This document shows positions 34,726-43,156 of a stretch of 64,000 nucleotides of DNA, piece after piece. Position 1 is the first letter of the stretch; each line of letters starts with the position of its first letter. The stretch lies in NCBI RefSeq assembly GCF_039631295.1, contig NZ_JBDIVE010000001.1, positions 496,001 to 560,000 on the forward strand. Direction: 5' to 3'. Under the pieces are notes generated by a model, which worked only from the letters and a program-made list of their open reading frames with translations, did not search any database and was not told where the DNA came from. The position numbers were made by a program, and so were the translations under genes. Origin of the DNA: Viridibacterium sediminicola. GTDB taxonomy: Bacteria; Pseudomonadota; Gammaproteobacteria; Burkholderiales; Rhodocyclaceae.

Positions 34726-35421
34726 TTAGGGCGCGAACAGGGTTTCGAGATCCGCACTGTCCGGTTCGTCGCTGACGAAGTGCAGGTTGCGTTCGAGTTG
34801 GGCGAGATGGCGCTTCATCAGCGATTTGGCGCTGCGCACATCGCCCGCATTCATCGCCGCCAGCAACTCGGTGTGCGCCTCGCAGCCACAACCGGGCGCA
34901 TGCGCGGGTGCGCTTTCGTAAGTCATGAGGATCAGCGAGGTGCGCGAGATCAGCTCACGCAGCATCTTCTCCAGCGTGCGATTGGCGGCGATGGCCGCAA
35001 TCGTCAGATGAAAATCGCCGGACAGACGAATCGCCACACGCCGCTTGCCGGCGCGGCGTGCGGACTCCTCATCGCTGATGAGACGTGAGAGGGTCGCAAA
35101 ATCACGCGGCTGAGCGCGACTCATGCAGGCCTCGACAATACTCGGCTCGATCAGCTGGCGCGCACCGAACACTTCATGCGCTTCTTCAGGCGTGGGGCAA
35201 CTCACTGAGGCGCCGCGATTGTGGGTGAGCACCACCAGCTGCTCGGCGGCCAAGCGGATCAGCACCTGACGGATGCGCGTGCGCGAGACGCCGAAGGCGC
35301 GGCCAAGCTTCTCCTCGACCAGCTTGGTGCCGGGCGCCAGACGATGATCAAGCACGGCATCGACGATGCGATCATAAATGTCCGCATCGCTGATCGGCGC
35401 CTCGGCGAGCGACTCGCTCAT
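34726..35421 (-). CDS. GntR (FCD) regulator inside the urate operon
   Basis: 231 aa. Winged helix (LDHRLAPGTKLVEEKLGRAF, GVSRTRIRQVLIRLAAEQLV) plus an FCD domain with candidate metal ligands (FHLTIAAIAANRTLEKML, AHTELLAAM, MKRHLAQLERNLH). ATGA overlap with the permease gene upstream and 6 bp to the racemase gene show it is co-transcribed with the urate genes. It is the likely regulator of the 39.6-39.9 kb divergent promoter, with urate or a downstream intermediate as ligand. Confidence 0.9.
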   Translation of the reverse strand: MSESLAEAPISDADIYDRIVDAVLDHRLAPGTKLVEEKLGRAFGVSRTRIRQVLIRLAAEQLVVLTHNRGASVSCPTPEEAHEVFGARQLIEPSIVEACMSRAQPRDFATLSRLISDEESARRAGKRRVAIRLSGDFHLTIAAIAANRTLEKMLRELISRTSLILMTYESAPAHAPGCGCEAHTELLAAMNAGDVRSAKSLMKRHLAQLERNLHFVSDEPDSADLETLFAP

Positions 35422-36308
35422 GTCGCCTGCAGCTTTCTGCCGCGCGCACGGCGGCGCACCAGGGCCATGATGCCAATGGCAAGCCCCACGACCAAAAAGG
35501 AGATTGCCGTGGTCAGCGTTCCCAGCGCGTAGATCACCGGCGTGGTGACTGTGGTGGTGAGGCCTTGCAATTCCAGCGGCAAGGTATTGAGGTCGCCGAT
35601 GGCTTGCGAGGAGCGCGCGATTTCATCCCAGGACAAGGTGAAGCCGAACATGCCGACGCCCACCACCGAGGGCGCGATCAAGGGCAGCACGACGTGACGA
35701 AAGCTCTGCCAGGGCGTGGCGCCCAGATCGAGCGCGGCCTCTTCATACGCGCTGTTAAAACGATTGAACACCGCAAACATGACCAGCAGGCCAAACGGGA
35801 GTGTCCAAGTCAGCTGCGCGCCCAGTGCCGAGGTGTAAAGCCCCATGGTGGTGGTGAAGCTCTCACTCATGCCGGTCCAGCCGGCCCAGTCAAAGAGGAA
35901 CTTGAGCGCCGTGTCGAGCAGACGGAAGGACAAACCCACGCCCAGCGAGACGATGATGGACGGCATGATCAGACTCGCCACCGCAACATAGAACAGCACA
36001 TTGGCACCACGCATGCGTTTTCGGAAAGCCAGCGCTGCGCTGACCGAGAGCAGCACGGTCAGCGCGGTGACGAGCAGCCCCAGCTTGAGCGAGCGCATGA
36101 AGGCCGCGCCTATATCGACGACGCCGACGCCTTCCATCAACTTGGAGAACCAGTGCAACGACACCCCACGCATCGGGAAGGTCAAACCGCCCTCCGGCCC
36201 CTGGAAGCTGAGAATGAAGATGGTGATCGTCGGACCGTAAAGAAATAACAGGAACAAGGCGAAAAAAGCTGCCAGGGCATAGAAGCTGAAACCGCGTTTA
36301 TCGTTCAT
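35418..36308 (-). CDS. Spermidine/putrescine-type ABC permease (PotC-like)
   Basis: 296-aa inner-membrane permease, six TMs, with the EAA loop EEAALDLGATPWQSFRHVVL followed by LPLIAPSV. It carries the PotC-family features including a final RRRARGRK basic tail. Start ATG 36308 overlaps the preceding permease stop by one base (TGATG). In the urate operon its cargo is more likely a purine-derived compound than a polyamine. Confidence 0.92.
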   Translation of the reverse strand: MNDKRGFSFYALAAFFALFLLFLYGPTITIFILSFQGPEGGLTFPMRGVSLHWFSKLMEGVGVVDIGAAFMRSLKLGLLVTALTVLLSVSAALAFRKRMRGANVLFYVAVASLIMPSIIVSLGVGLSFRLLDTALKFLFDWAGWTGMSESFTTTMGLYTSALGAQLTWTLPFGLLVMFAVFNRFNSAYEEAALDLGATPWQSFRHVVLPLIAPSVVGVGMFGFTLSWDEIARSSQAIGDLNTLPLELQGLTTTVTTPVIYALGTLTTAISFLVVGLAIGIMALVRRRARGRKLQAT

Positions 36309-37201
36309 CACAGCTCCTTGCGGATATCGACCAGACGCGTCAGCGCCCAGATGATCATCAACACGACCAGCAACAGGATTACCGCATTGGCCGCCGCCAG
36401 CGGAAACTGCAGATAGCTGGTCTGTACCTGGATGATCTTGCCCACCGAGGCGATCTGCTGCCCGCCCATCACGCCGATGGTGACAAAGTCCCCCATGACG
36501 ATGGTGATGACGAAGATCGAACCGATGATGATGCCGGTACGTGACAAGGGCACGATCACATTCCACAGCGTCTGCCAGGGCGTGGCGCCGGCATCCAGCG
36601 CCGCCTCCAGCAGGGAACGGTCGATACGCATCATCGAATTGAAGATCGGCACGATCATGAAAATCGTGAACAGGTGGATGAAGGCCAATACCACCGAGAA
36701 CGACGAGAACAACAGCCAGTCCTGCGGCTGCGACACCAGATGCGTATGCATCAGGAAATCATTGATCAGGCCATTGCGTCCCAGCAAGGGCACCCACGAG
36801 ATCATGCGGATGACATTGGAGGTCCAGAACGGAATCGTGCACAGCAGGAACAGCACCGTCTGCATTGCCGTCGTGCGCACATGGAAGGCGAGGAAGTACG
36901 CCACCGTGAAGCCGATCACGAGGGTGAAAAACCAGGCCAGGAAGCAGAATTTCAGCGTCGAATAATAGGTTTTTAAGGTGACGCAGAGATCCGATGCATT
37001 GCTGCAGCCTTCGAAGATGGCCAGATAGTTCTTCGGCGTGAAGGCCGGAATCATCTCGTATTCAGTGGCATCCCAGAAACTCACCGCGACGATCAGCACC
37101 AGGGGCAGGATGAAGAACAGCACGAACACCAGCGCATAAGGCCCGGCCTGCAGCCAGGCTGGCGCACCACGGGAGAGCAGTTTTTTCAGGCTTGCAGACA
37201 T
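36308..37201 (-). CDS. Spermidine/putrescine-type ABC permease (PotB-like)
   Basis: 297-aa permease with EAA loop LEAALDAGATPWQTLWNVIV, followed by PLSRTGIIIGS. The N terminus has the PotB-like YALVFVLFFILPLVLIV first TM and a DATEY periplasmic loop. ATG 37201 is preferred because GGAAC lies at the right distance. A long perfect hairpin separates it from the substrate-binding protein gene, suggesting lower expression of the permeases. Confidence 0.92.
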   Translation of the reverse strand: MSASLKKLLSRGAPAWLQAGPYALVFVLFFILPLVLIVAVSFWDATEYEMIPAFTPKNYLAIFEGCSNASDLCVTLKTYYSTLKFCFLAWFFTLVIGFTVAYFLAFHVRTTAMQTVLFLLCTIPFWTSNVIRMISWVPLLGRNGLINDFLMHTHLVSQPQDWLLFSSFSVVLAFIHLFTIFMIVPIFNSMMRIDRSLLEAALDAGATPWQTLWNVIVPLSRTGIIIGSIFVITIVMGDFVTIGVMGGQQIASVGKIIQVQTSYLQFPLAAANAVILLLVVLMIIWALTRLVDIRKEL

Positions 37202-37231
37202 GCACTTGTTCCGGTTTTCATCACGCACACG

Positions 37232-37266
37232 GCAGTCTGCATGGCGATCATCGCCATGCAGACTGC
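37232..37266 (-). promoter_or_regulatory. 16-bp perfect intercistronic hairpin
   Basis: Arms 37232-37247 and 37251-37266 are exact reverse complements around a TCA loop, in the 75-bp gap between the SBP and PotB-like genes. No T run follows, so it is more like an mRNA 3-prime protection element than a terminator. Confidence 0.8.
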
Positions 37267-37276
37267 ATTACTCAGC

Positions 37277-38566
37277 TCAGGCTGCGACGAACTCGTTCCA
37301 CTTCTTGACCATGTACTCGTTCTCGTCCATCACCGCGTTCCAGCAAGCGATGCCGCCCATGCGCTGCTCGTACGAGCCACCATCCCGCACCGAGCCGGCC
37401 TTGGCCAGCAGCTCGCCATTGGGCGACTTGATGTCCTTGGTCGCCGCCTTGCCTTCCATCCAGTACGCCCACTCATAGGCCTCCATCTGCGCCTTGGCGG
37501 TCTCCAGCACCGCACTGTAGTAGCCCTGGCGGTTGAGGTAGGCACCCGCCCAGCCATCGAGGAACCAGTTGATGAATTCATACACCGCGTCGGCCTTCTT
37601 GCCGCTGACCGTCTTGGGCACGCCAAAGCCTGCCGCCCAGGCGCGATAGCCTTCCTTGAGCGGCTGGAAGGTACAGGGGATGCCCTTGGTACGCACCGCG
37701 GTCACGGCTGGCGACCACATCGACTGGATCACCACCTCACCGGAGGCCATCAGGTTCACCGATTCGTTGAAGTCCTTCCACAGCGCGCGGAACTGGCCGG
37801 CCTTCTTGGCTTCGATCAGGGTCTTGATGGTCAGGTCGATCTCGGCCTTGGTCATGTTGCCCTTGTCGGCGTATTTGTGGATGCCCATGGCTTCGACCAC
37901 CATCGCAGCGTCCATGATGCCGATCGAAGGGATATTCAGAATGGCGGCCTTGCCCTTGAATTCAGGGTTGAGCAGCTCTTTCCAGGAGTCGATCGGGCGC
38001 TTGATCAGGTCGGGACGAATGCCCAGCGTGTCGGCGTTGTAGACCGTCGGAATGAGGGTCATGAATTGCGTCGGCGTGGCAGAGAACTTCTTGGCGCCCG
38101 GCCCTTCGACGAACATGACTTTCTTTGGCGCAGTCCCTTGGTCACCGACTTTCTTGCCCGCCACTTCACCCTTGGTGAACAGCGTGGTGATCTTGTCGGC
38201 GTTCTTGATCCGCTTGGTGTCGATGGCCAGCAGATTGCCCGTCGGCAGGATCTTCTTCAGCGAGAAGAATTCGGTATCGATCAGGTCGAAGGAATTCGGC
38301 GCCGTCACGGCGCGCTTGGTCACTTCATCAGTCGTCACCGGGATGTACTGGATCTCGATGCCGGTATCCGCCTTGAATTTCTCGGCAATCGCCTTGTCTT
38401 GATTGACGGCGGTACCCAGATAGCGCAGAACAAGCTTTTCGCTCGCCTTCACATAAGGGAAGCCGGTGATTGCCACGGCTGCAGCACCCGCCTTGAGCAG
38501 GGTGCGACGGCTTGCGTCGTGCGCCTGCCCGGTCTTGCTGGACGAATCCGAATCATGCTCTGCCAT
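37277..38566 (-). CDS. PotD/PotF-like ABC substrate-binding protein, Tat-type signal
   Basis: 429-aa extracytoplasmic receptor of the spermidine/putrescine-type family (SBP_bac_8). The N terminus carries SRRTLLKAG, a twin-arginine motif (SRR-x-LLK), so export is probably via Tat. The body has ADKITTLFTKGEVAGKKVGD and IDSWKELLNPEFKGKAAI, the latter typical of PotD-like folds. ATG 38566 is chosen because GGAGAGT precedes it; ATG 38578 is an alternative. Its partner transporter genes are directly downstream. Confidence 0.92.
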   Translation of the reverse strand: MAEHDSDSSSKTGQAHDASRRTLLKAGAAAVAITGFPYVKASEKLVLRYLGTAVNQDKAIAEKFKADTGIEIQYIPVTTDEVTKRAVTAPNSFDLIDTEFFSLKKILPTGNLLAIDTKRIKNADKITTLFTKGEVAGKKVGDQGTAPKKVMFVEGPGAKKFSATPTQFMTLIPTVYNADTLGIRPDLIKRPIDSWKELLNPEFKGKAAILNIPSIGIMDAAMVVEAMGIHKYADKGNMTKAEIDLTIKTLIEAKKAGQFRALWKDFNESVNLMASGEVVIQSMWSPAVTAVRTKGIPCTFQPLKEGYRAWAAGFGVPKTVSGKKADAVYEFINWFLDGWAGAYLNRQGYYSAVLETAKAQMEAYEWAYWMEGKAATKDIKSPNGELLAKAGSVRDGGSYEQRMGGIACWNAVMDENEYMVKKWNEFVAA

Positions 38567-38642
38567 AGTACTCTCCATCTGTCGTTAAGAAGCGGCGGCC
38601 TCTGCATGATGCAAACGCTGCCTGGAAATCCATGCTGATGTA

Positions 38643-39626
38643 CTAGCTGGCGAGTGCGTGCGCATCCTGCGCGCGCCAGCTGACCTGCAATTGCCGCCCC
38701 AGCTCGCAGGGCATGTTGTAGAACTCGGCCTCCGGCACCATCACCGACAGCTCATCACTCAGTTCGCTGAACAAGGAAACCAGCACATAACTGCCTTGGT
38801 ATTCGACGGCACGCACCGTCGCCGGCAGCGACTGATCGGCAATCGGTGCGTCCGCCAGACGCATGTGGTCCGAGCGCACAGCAATCATCTGATCACCCAG
38901 ACGCAGGATGTTGTGGCCGCCCATGAAGCGGGCAACGAATTCCGACACCGGCGCATTGAACAGATCGTGCGGCGTCGCCACCTGCTCGATGCGGCCGTGG
39001 TTCATCACCACAACCTGGTCGGCCAGCGCCATCGCCTCTTCCTGCGAGTGTGTGACGTGCACGAAAGTGAATCCGAGCTCCAGCTGCCAGCGTTTGAGCT
39101 CGGCACGCATGCGGATGCGCAGGAAAGGGTCGAGCGCCGACAGCGGTTCGTCGAGCAAGAGCACCTGCGGTTCGGTAATGAGCGCGCGCGCCAGCGCCAC
39201 ACGCTGCTGCTGGCCGCCCGATAGCTCGGCGGGCTTGCGCTGTGCGTAGCGCGCCATATCAACGCGTTCGAGCAGATCCAGCGCACGCTGCAGACGCTCG
39301 GCCTTGGCCACGCCGCGCATCTTGAGGCTGAAGGCGACGTTCTCCTGCGCCGTCAGATGCGGAAACAGGGCGTAGCTCTGAAACATCATCGCCGTTCCGC
39401 GCGCAGCGGCCGGCAAGACGGTGATATTGCGGTTACCGAGCAGGATGTCGCCATCACTGGCTTCCTCGTGGCCGGCGATCATGCGCAGGGTCGAGGTCTT
39501 GCCACAGCCGGACGGCCCCAGCAGACAACAGTAACTTCCCGCCGGGATGTTCAGATCGATGGCGTCGACTGCGGTGACATCACCGTAGCGTTTGCTGAGC
39601 TTGATGAGCTCAAGATTTCCCGACAT
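38643..39626 (-). CDS. Spermidine/putrescine-type ABC ATPase (PotA-like)
   Basis: 327-aa ATPase: Walker A GPSGCGKT, Q-loop MMFQSYALFPHLT, signature LSGGQQQRVALARAL, Walker B LLLDEPLSALDP, H-loop VHVTHSQEEAM, followed by a TOBE domain (about 250-327, with VRSDHMRLAD). First gene of the nine-gene minus-strand urate block. ATG 39626 has GGGGGA upstream; longer frame residues are not family-like. The promoter for the block lies in the divergent region just upstream. Confidence 0.93.
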   Translation of the reverse strand: MSGNLELIKLSKRYGDVTAVDAIDLNIPAGSYCCLLGPSGCGKTSTLRMIAGHEEASDGDILLGNRNITVLPAAARGTAMMFQSYALFPHLTAQENVAFSLKMRGVAKAERLQRALDLLERVDMARYAQRKPAELSGGQQQRVALARALITEPQVLLLDEPLSALDPFLRIRMRAELKRWQLELGFTFVHVTHSQEEAMALADQVVVMNHGRIEQVATPHDLFNAPVSEFVARFMGGHNILRLGDQMIAVRSDHMRLADAPIADQSLPATVRAVEYQGSYVLVSLFSELSDELSVMVPEAEFYNMPCELGRQLQVSWRAQDAHALAS

Positions 39627-39945
39627 AGGTCCCCCGGAGAAAATACTTGTCGTCCTGCGACTCGGGCAAGCCAAGCACCGTCCATGCCATGCGAAAAAAC
39701 GCTGGGATCAAGATCGGACAAGCGCACCCAGCTCAGCTTTGCATACAATTTTTAGAAAAAATGCACACATAGTGTGCAGAGCGTAGCCCTGCATGACTCT
39801 TTATGAGGCACGACCACAACGCGCTGCGATGCATCAATATGCTTGCCGTCTGAATGGAGATATAAGAGCGTCTGTCTATGCGCCCAAGCCGCGATTGCCT
39901 AAGCTCTACGCAAACATCGAGGCAGCCGCCAATGGAGAGTTACGC
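39627..39945. promoter_or_regulatory. 319-bp divergent control region of the urate locus, with a 17-bp palindrome
   Basis: It separates the PotA-like gene (minus) from uraD (plus). At 39762-39778, TGCACAC-ATA-GTGTGCA is a perfect 7-3-7 palindrome, preceded by an AT-rich stretch (39740-39761) that could hold promoter elements. The palindrome suits a dimeric GntR or LysR regulator; both kinds are encoded in the locus. No gene is evident in the stretch. Confidence 0.7.
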
Positions 39946-40458
39946 ATGATTTCCGCCCACGCCCTGTCGCAACTGCCACAGCAAGAATTCGTGGCCGCGC
40001 TGGAAGGCATCTTTGAACACTCGCCGTGGGTAGCCGAACGCGCCTGGCAGCGCGCACCTTTCGCGAATCGCGCGGCCCTGCTGGCCGCACTCGCCGAGAG
40101 CATGTACAGCGCGAGCCAGGCCGAGCAGCTGCAGCTCATCTGCGCCCACCCAGAACTGGCGGGCAAAGCCGCTGTGCGTGGCGAACTGACGGCGGAATCA
40201 AGCCGCGAACAAAGCGGTGCGCGCCTGGACGCCTGCTCACCCGAAGAGTTCGCGCGCCTGCAGACGCTCAATGCCGATTACCGCAGCAAGTTCGGCTTCC
40301 CGTTCATCCTGGCGGTACGCGGCTACGACCGCGCGCAGATCATCGAGCGCTTTGCCGAGCGCCTGGGCAATACGCCGGCCGATGAGTTTCAGGAAGCGCT
40401 GCGCCAGATCGAGCGCATCGCTGCGCTGCGCCTCGCCGAACGCGTCAGCGAGAGCTGA
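39946..40458 (+). CDS. uraD: OHCU decarboxylase
   Basis: 170 aa. The conserved block LICAHPELAGKAA contains the catalytic His68 and is followed by ESSREQSGARLDACS and NADYRSKFGFPFILAVRGY, all UraD signatures. It decarboxylates 2-oxo-4-hydroxy-4-carboxy-5-ureidoimidazoline to S-allantoin, the third urate step. ATG 39946 follows GGAGAG; the upstream frame (from 39793) has no family match. Transcribed divergently from the rest of the urate genes. Confidence 0.95.
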   Translation: MISAHALSQLPQQEFVAALEGIFEHSPWVAERAWQRAPFANRAALLAALAESMYSASQAEQLQLICAHPELAGKAAVRGELTAESSREQSGARLDACSPEEFARLQTLNADYRSKFGFPFILAVRGYDRAQIIERFAERLGNTPADEFQEALRQIERIAALRLAERVSES

Positions 40459-40491
40459 GGCGCCGGAAGAAGCGCAGCACTCAGGAGCAGA

Positions 40492-41481
40492 TCAGACCGC
40501 CATCGGCATGCCGTGCAGACGCAGCGGCAAGCTCGGTGCGGCGTGCGCCGGCTTGCTGGAATGCTGGCGCGCCACAGACACGATCTGCTCGCGGAACCAG
40601 CGCGCTTCCTCGGCGTGGTGGGTACGGTCGTGCCACAACAGATAGAAGTTCATCGGCGGGAAATCGATCGGCGAGCGCGCGATGGCCAGCGGCAGCAGGC
40701 GGGCGTAGTGCTCGGCCAGCATGCGCGGGCTGGTAAAGATCATGTCTGATTCCAGCAGCATATAAGGCGCGAGATTGAAGTACGGCACCCAGGCCACGAT
40801 ATTGCGCTTGAGGCGCTCGCGCGCCAGATGCATGTCGATGACGCCACGGCGGCCGACACAGTAGGGCGTCGGCGCGACGTGCTCGGCCTCGATGTAGTGC
40901 TTCATGGTCAGCGGCCGGTCAACCAACGGGTGATCGGCGCGCATCAGACACACCACCTCATCCTCAAAGAGCGGCGAGATGCGCAGCTGCTCGGGCGGTT
41001 GCGGCCAGTTGCCGATGATCACATCGAGCTCGCCACTCTCCAGCGCCGTGGTGAAGTCCTGATCCGGGCCGAGCGAATGGAAAATGACCTGGGACAGCGG
41101 CGCAATGCGGCGCATCCGCGCCACGATGCGGCCGAGCAGCTTGGGCGTCAGGTAATCGGGCGTGGCGATGTTGAAGACGCGGCGCGTAGTGGCCGGATCG
41201 AAGCGCGTCTGATGGACGACGATGCTCTCGATATTGGCCAGCGCCTGCTTGACCGGCTCCAGCAGCGAGGCGCCCCGCTCGGTCGGCGTCATGCCGTTCT
41301 TGCTGCGCACCAGCAGCGGATCACCGGTCAGCTCGCGCAGACGGCGCAGGGCCGTGCTCACGGCCGGCTGCGACTGGTTCAGGCGCCGCGCCGCACGCGA
41401 GACGCTGCACTCGATCAACAGTGCGTGCAGCACCCTGAGTAGATGAACGTCCACCGACTCCCAGCTTGGGGTGTGTGACAT
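40492..41481 (-). CDS. LysR-family transcriptional regulator
   Basis: 329 aa. N-terminal winged helix (LLRVLHALLIECSVSRAARR, LNQSQPAVSTALRRLRELTG) and a C-terminal PBP-like effector domain beginning about residue 100. The N-terminal SWESVDVHLLRVLHAL start resembles the NodD/PnbR-like LysR branch that uses aromatic or phenolic inducers. ATG 41481 has a CAGGGAGC Shine-Dalgarno. It is convergent to uraD and follows ubiJ on the same strand, where ubiB would be in most relatives. Its target is not obvious; the urate locus is a candidate. Confidence 0.9.
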   Translation of the reverse strand: MSHTPSWESVDVHLLRVLHALLIECSVSRAARRLNQSQPAVSTALRRLRELTGDPLLVRSKNGMTPTERGASLLEPVKQALANIESIVVHQTRFDPATTRRVFNIATPDYLTPKLLGRIVARMRRIAPLSQVIFHSLGPDQDFTTALESGELDVIIGNWPQPPEQLRISPLFEDEVVCLMRADHPLVDRPLTMKHYIEAEHVAPTPYCVGRRGVIDMHLARERLKRNIVAWVPYFNLAPYMLLESDMIFTSPRMLAEHYARLLPLAIARSPIDFPPMNFYLLWHDRTHHAEEARWFREQIVSVARQHSSKPAHAAPSLPLRLHGMPMAV

Positions 41482-41529
41482 GGCTTGCTCCCTGAAGTGA
41501 TGAGCTTCATAAAGCAAAACGTATTCCCG

Positions 41530-42105
41530 TTATAGTTTTTCCGCACGTTGCGCCAGCTTGTGCAGCGCGTCCTGGACTTCCTGCAGTGACTCGGTGAACG
41601 CCGCGAACTCGGCTCTCGCCACCGTCGGCGCTCGGGTTTCCGCCGCATATTCGCGCAGATTCTGCTCCAGACGGCGGGCGCCATCCTGCGCATTGTTGAG
41701 CAGCTGTTCAAGACCCCGCTCGGCACGATGCGCCAAAGCCTGCCCCATCACGGGGCTCAGCGCGCCACCGATGTCCGGACGCAGGTGCCGCGCAATCCGT
41801 GCAATCGTCTCGGCAAAACCGGCATCGCCTTCGATGCGGGCCTGACTGAGCAGCTCCGCGCTGCTGGCAGGCAAGCTGCTCAGGGCCGCTGCGGGCAGTT
41901 CGATGCGCACATCCGGCTGTGCATCCGCTTCCAGAGGATCAAGCTCACCGCTGGCGCTCACCCGCATACGCAGCGTGATGCTCGCGAGCCGGACTTCAGC
42001 TGCTTTACCCGCATGTTCGCCCAAGGCCTTGCGTGCCCAGTCGGCGGAACGCAGCAGATGGTTGATGGGGCGCAGGGCTGCGCCTTGAAGAAAAGAGATC
42101 GGCAT
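41530..42105 (-). CDS. ubiJ: Ubiquinone biosynthesis accessory factor UbiJ
   Basis: 191 aa, SCP2-like N-terminal lipid-binding domain (about 1-115) and a coiled-coil C terminus (from NLREYAAETRAP to the AQRAEKL end), which is the UbiJ pattern. UbiJ, with UbiK, organises the soluble ubiquinone-synthesis complex. In many betaproteobacteria ubiE, a Tim44 protein, ubiJ and ubiB form one cluster; here the first three are present and ubiB does not follow. Confidence 0.85.
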   Translation of the reverse strand: MPISFLQGAALRPINHLLRSADWARKALGEHAGKAAEVRLASITLRMRVSASGELDPLEADAQPDVRIELPAAALSSLPASSAELLSQARIEGDAGFAETIARIARHLRPDIGGALSPVMGQALAHRAERGLEQLLNNAQDGARRLEQNLREYAAETRAPTVARAEFAAFTESLQEVQDALHKLAQRAEKL

Positions 42106-42125
42106 GACGCCACTTTAACAAAAGA

Positions 42126-42150
42126 AAACCCCCGCACGCGGCGGGGGTTT
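42126..42150 (-). terminator. Rho-independent terminator after the Tim44-domain gene
   Basis: A perfect 10-bp stem (42126-42135 with 42141-42150) with a 5-nt loop, followed on the minus strand by a T-rich tract (reverse complement of 42120-42128). It lies between the Tim44-domain gene and ubiJ, so ubiJ may have its own promoter or receive read-through. Confidence 0.85.
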
Positions 42151-42170
42151 GATCTATCGGCAGCGCGCGA

Positions 42171-43040
42171 TCACAGCACTTGCTGGATACCGGCCAAGGT
42201 CCAGCCGTGGGCACCATCACGCGGCTTGCTCAGATGCCAGACTTCGTCGAAGGGCGCCGGCGGGGCACCTGCCTCTTCGCGCAGCGAGCCGTAGAAGCGC
42301 ACCGTCGTGATATAGCGATTGGCTTCTTCGACGACTTCGATCACATCGGCTTCAAGCACCACGACATCGGTCTTCTGCGTGGCACCGCGCCGCGAGTCGA
42401 TATCAAGCTTGATCTCGGCAAACATCTCGGGCGTCGTGAACTCACGGATGTCTTCAAGATTGCCGGCATCGTTGGCGGCCTGCAGACGAATGAAGTTCAC
42501 CTTGGCCTGACGCGTGAAAGCAGGCACATCAAAATCTGCCGGGATATTGGGTGCTTGTCCCGTTGCCGCAGCGGCATAGGCGCCACCACCAGCAGCCTGC
42601 GGCGCAGCTTCATACTGTGCCGGCGCCTGTTGTTGCCAGGCCGGACCAGCAGCCGTCGCAGGTTGCGGCGTACGCGGCTTCAGGAAACGACGCAGCAGGG
42701 CAAAGACGATCACGCCACCAATGACCAGCAGCAGCAGATTGGCAAAGTCCGCACCGAGACCCAGATGCGACATCAGCGCAGCCAGACCGATACCGGCAGC
42801 CAGACCGGCGAGCGGACCTGCCCAGCGACGCCAGCCGCTTTGTTGGGGAGCCGGAGCCGCCGCAGGCGCAGCCGCCGGTTGACGTTGCTGGTAGCTGGGC
42901 GGCATGGCCTGGCGCTGCGGAATCGAGCGCTGCATGCCAGTCGAGCCACCGCCACCGAGGCGTTTGGCTTCAGCGGTCTCGATCGAGATACCGACGGCAC
43001 TGAAAACAAGGAAAACAGCGAGCAAGGCGCGCTTGAACAT
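42171..43040 (-). CDS. Tim44-like domain membrane protein
   Basis: 289 aa. Signal or anchor at the N terminus (LLAVFLVFSAVGISI), a Gln/Pro/Ala-rich linker, a TM pair (GPLAGLAAGIGLAALMSHLG, NLLLLVIGGVIVFALLRRFL), and a C-terminal Tim44-like domain (from about 185: FTRQAKVNFIRLQAANDAGN to the WTLAGIQQ end). Family members near ubiE/ubiJ are conserved in betaproteobacteria, but the function is unknown. ATG 43040 begins the signal segment. Confidence 0.85.
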   Translation of the reverse strand: MFKRALLAVFLVFSAVGISIETAEAKRLGGGGSTGMQRSIPQRQAMPPSYQQRQPAAAPAAAPAPQQSGWRRWAGPLAGLAAGIGLAALMSHLGLGADFANLLLLVIGGVIVFALLRRFLKPRTPQPATAAGPAWQQQAPAQYEAAPQAAGGGAYAAAATGQAPNIPADFDVPAFTRQAKVNFIRLQAANDAGNLEDIREFTTPEMFAEIKLDIDSRRGATQKTDVVVLEADVIEVVEEANRYITTVRFYGSLREEAGAPPAPFDEVWHLSKPRDGAHGWTLAGIQQVL

Positions 43041-43156
43041 GAGAGTCTCCGTAAAGCGGCCGATTGGCCACATGTCTGTTAGATGCGGCCGCAGCCACAA
43101 AGTTCAAGTCGCAGCGTGATAGCCTTAACTGAGCCTTGACTGCGCCTGAACTGCGC

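Noticed and set aside
37241..38638. 465-codon plus-strand ORF over the PotD-like gene
   Set aside because: Starts inside the intercistronic hairpin and is antisense to a clear solute-binding protein.
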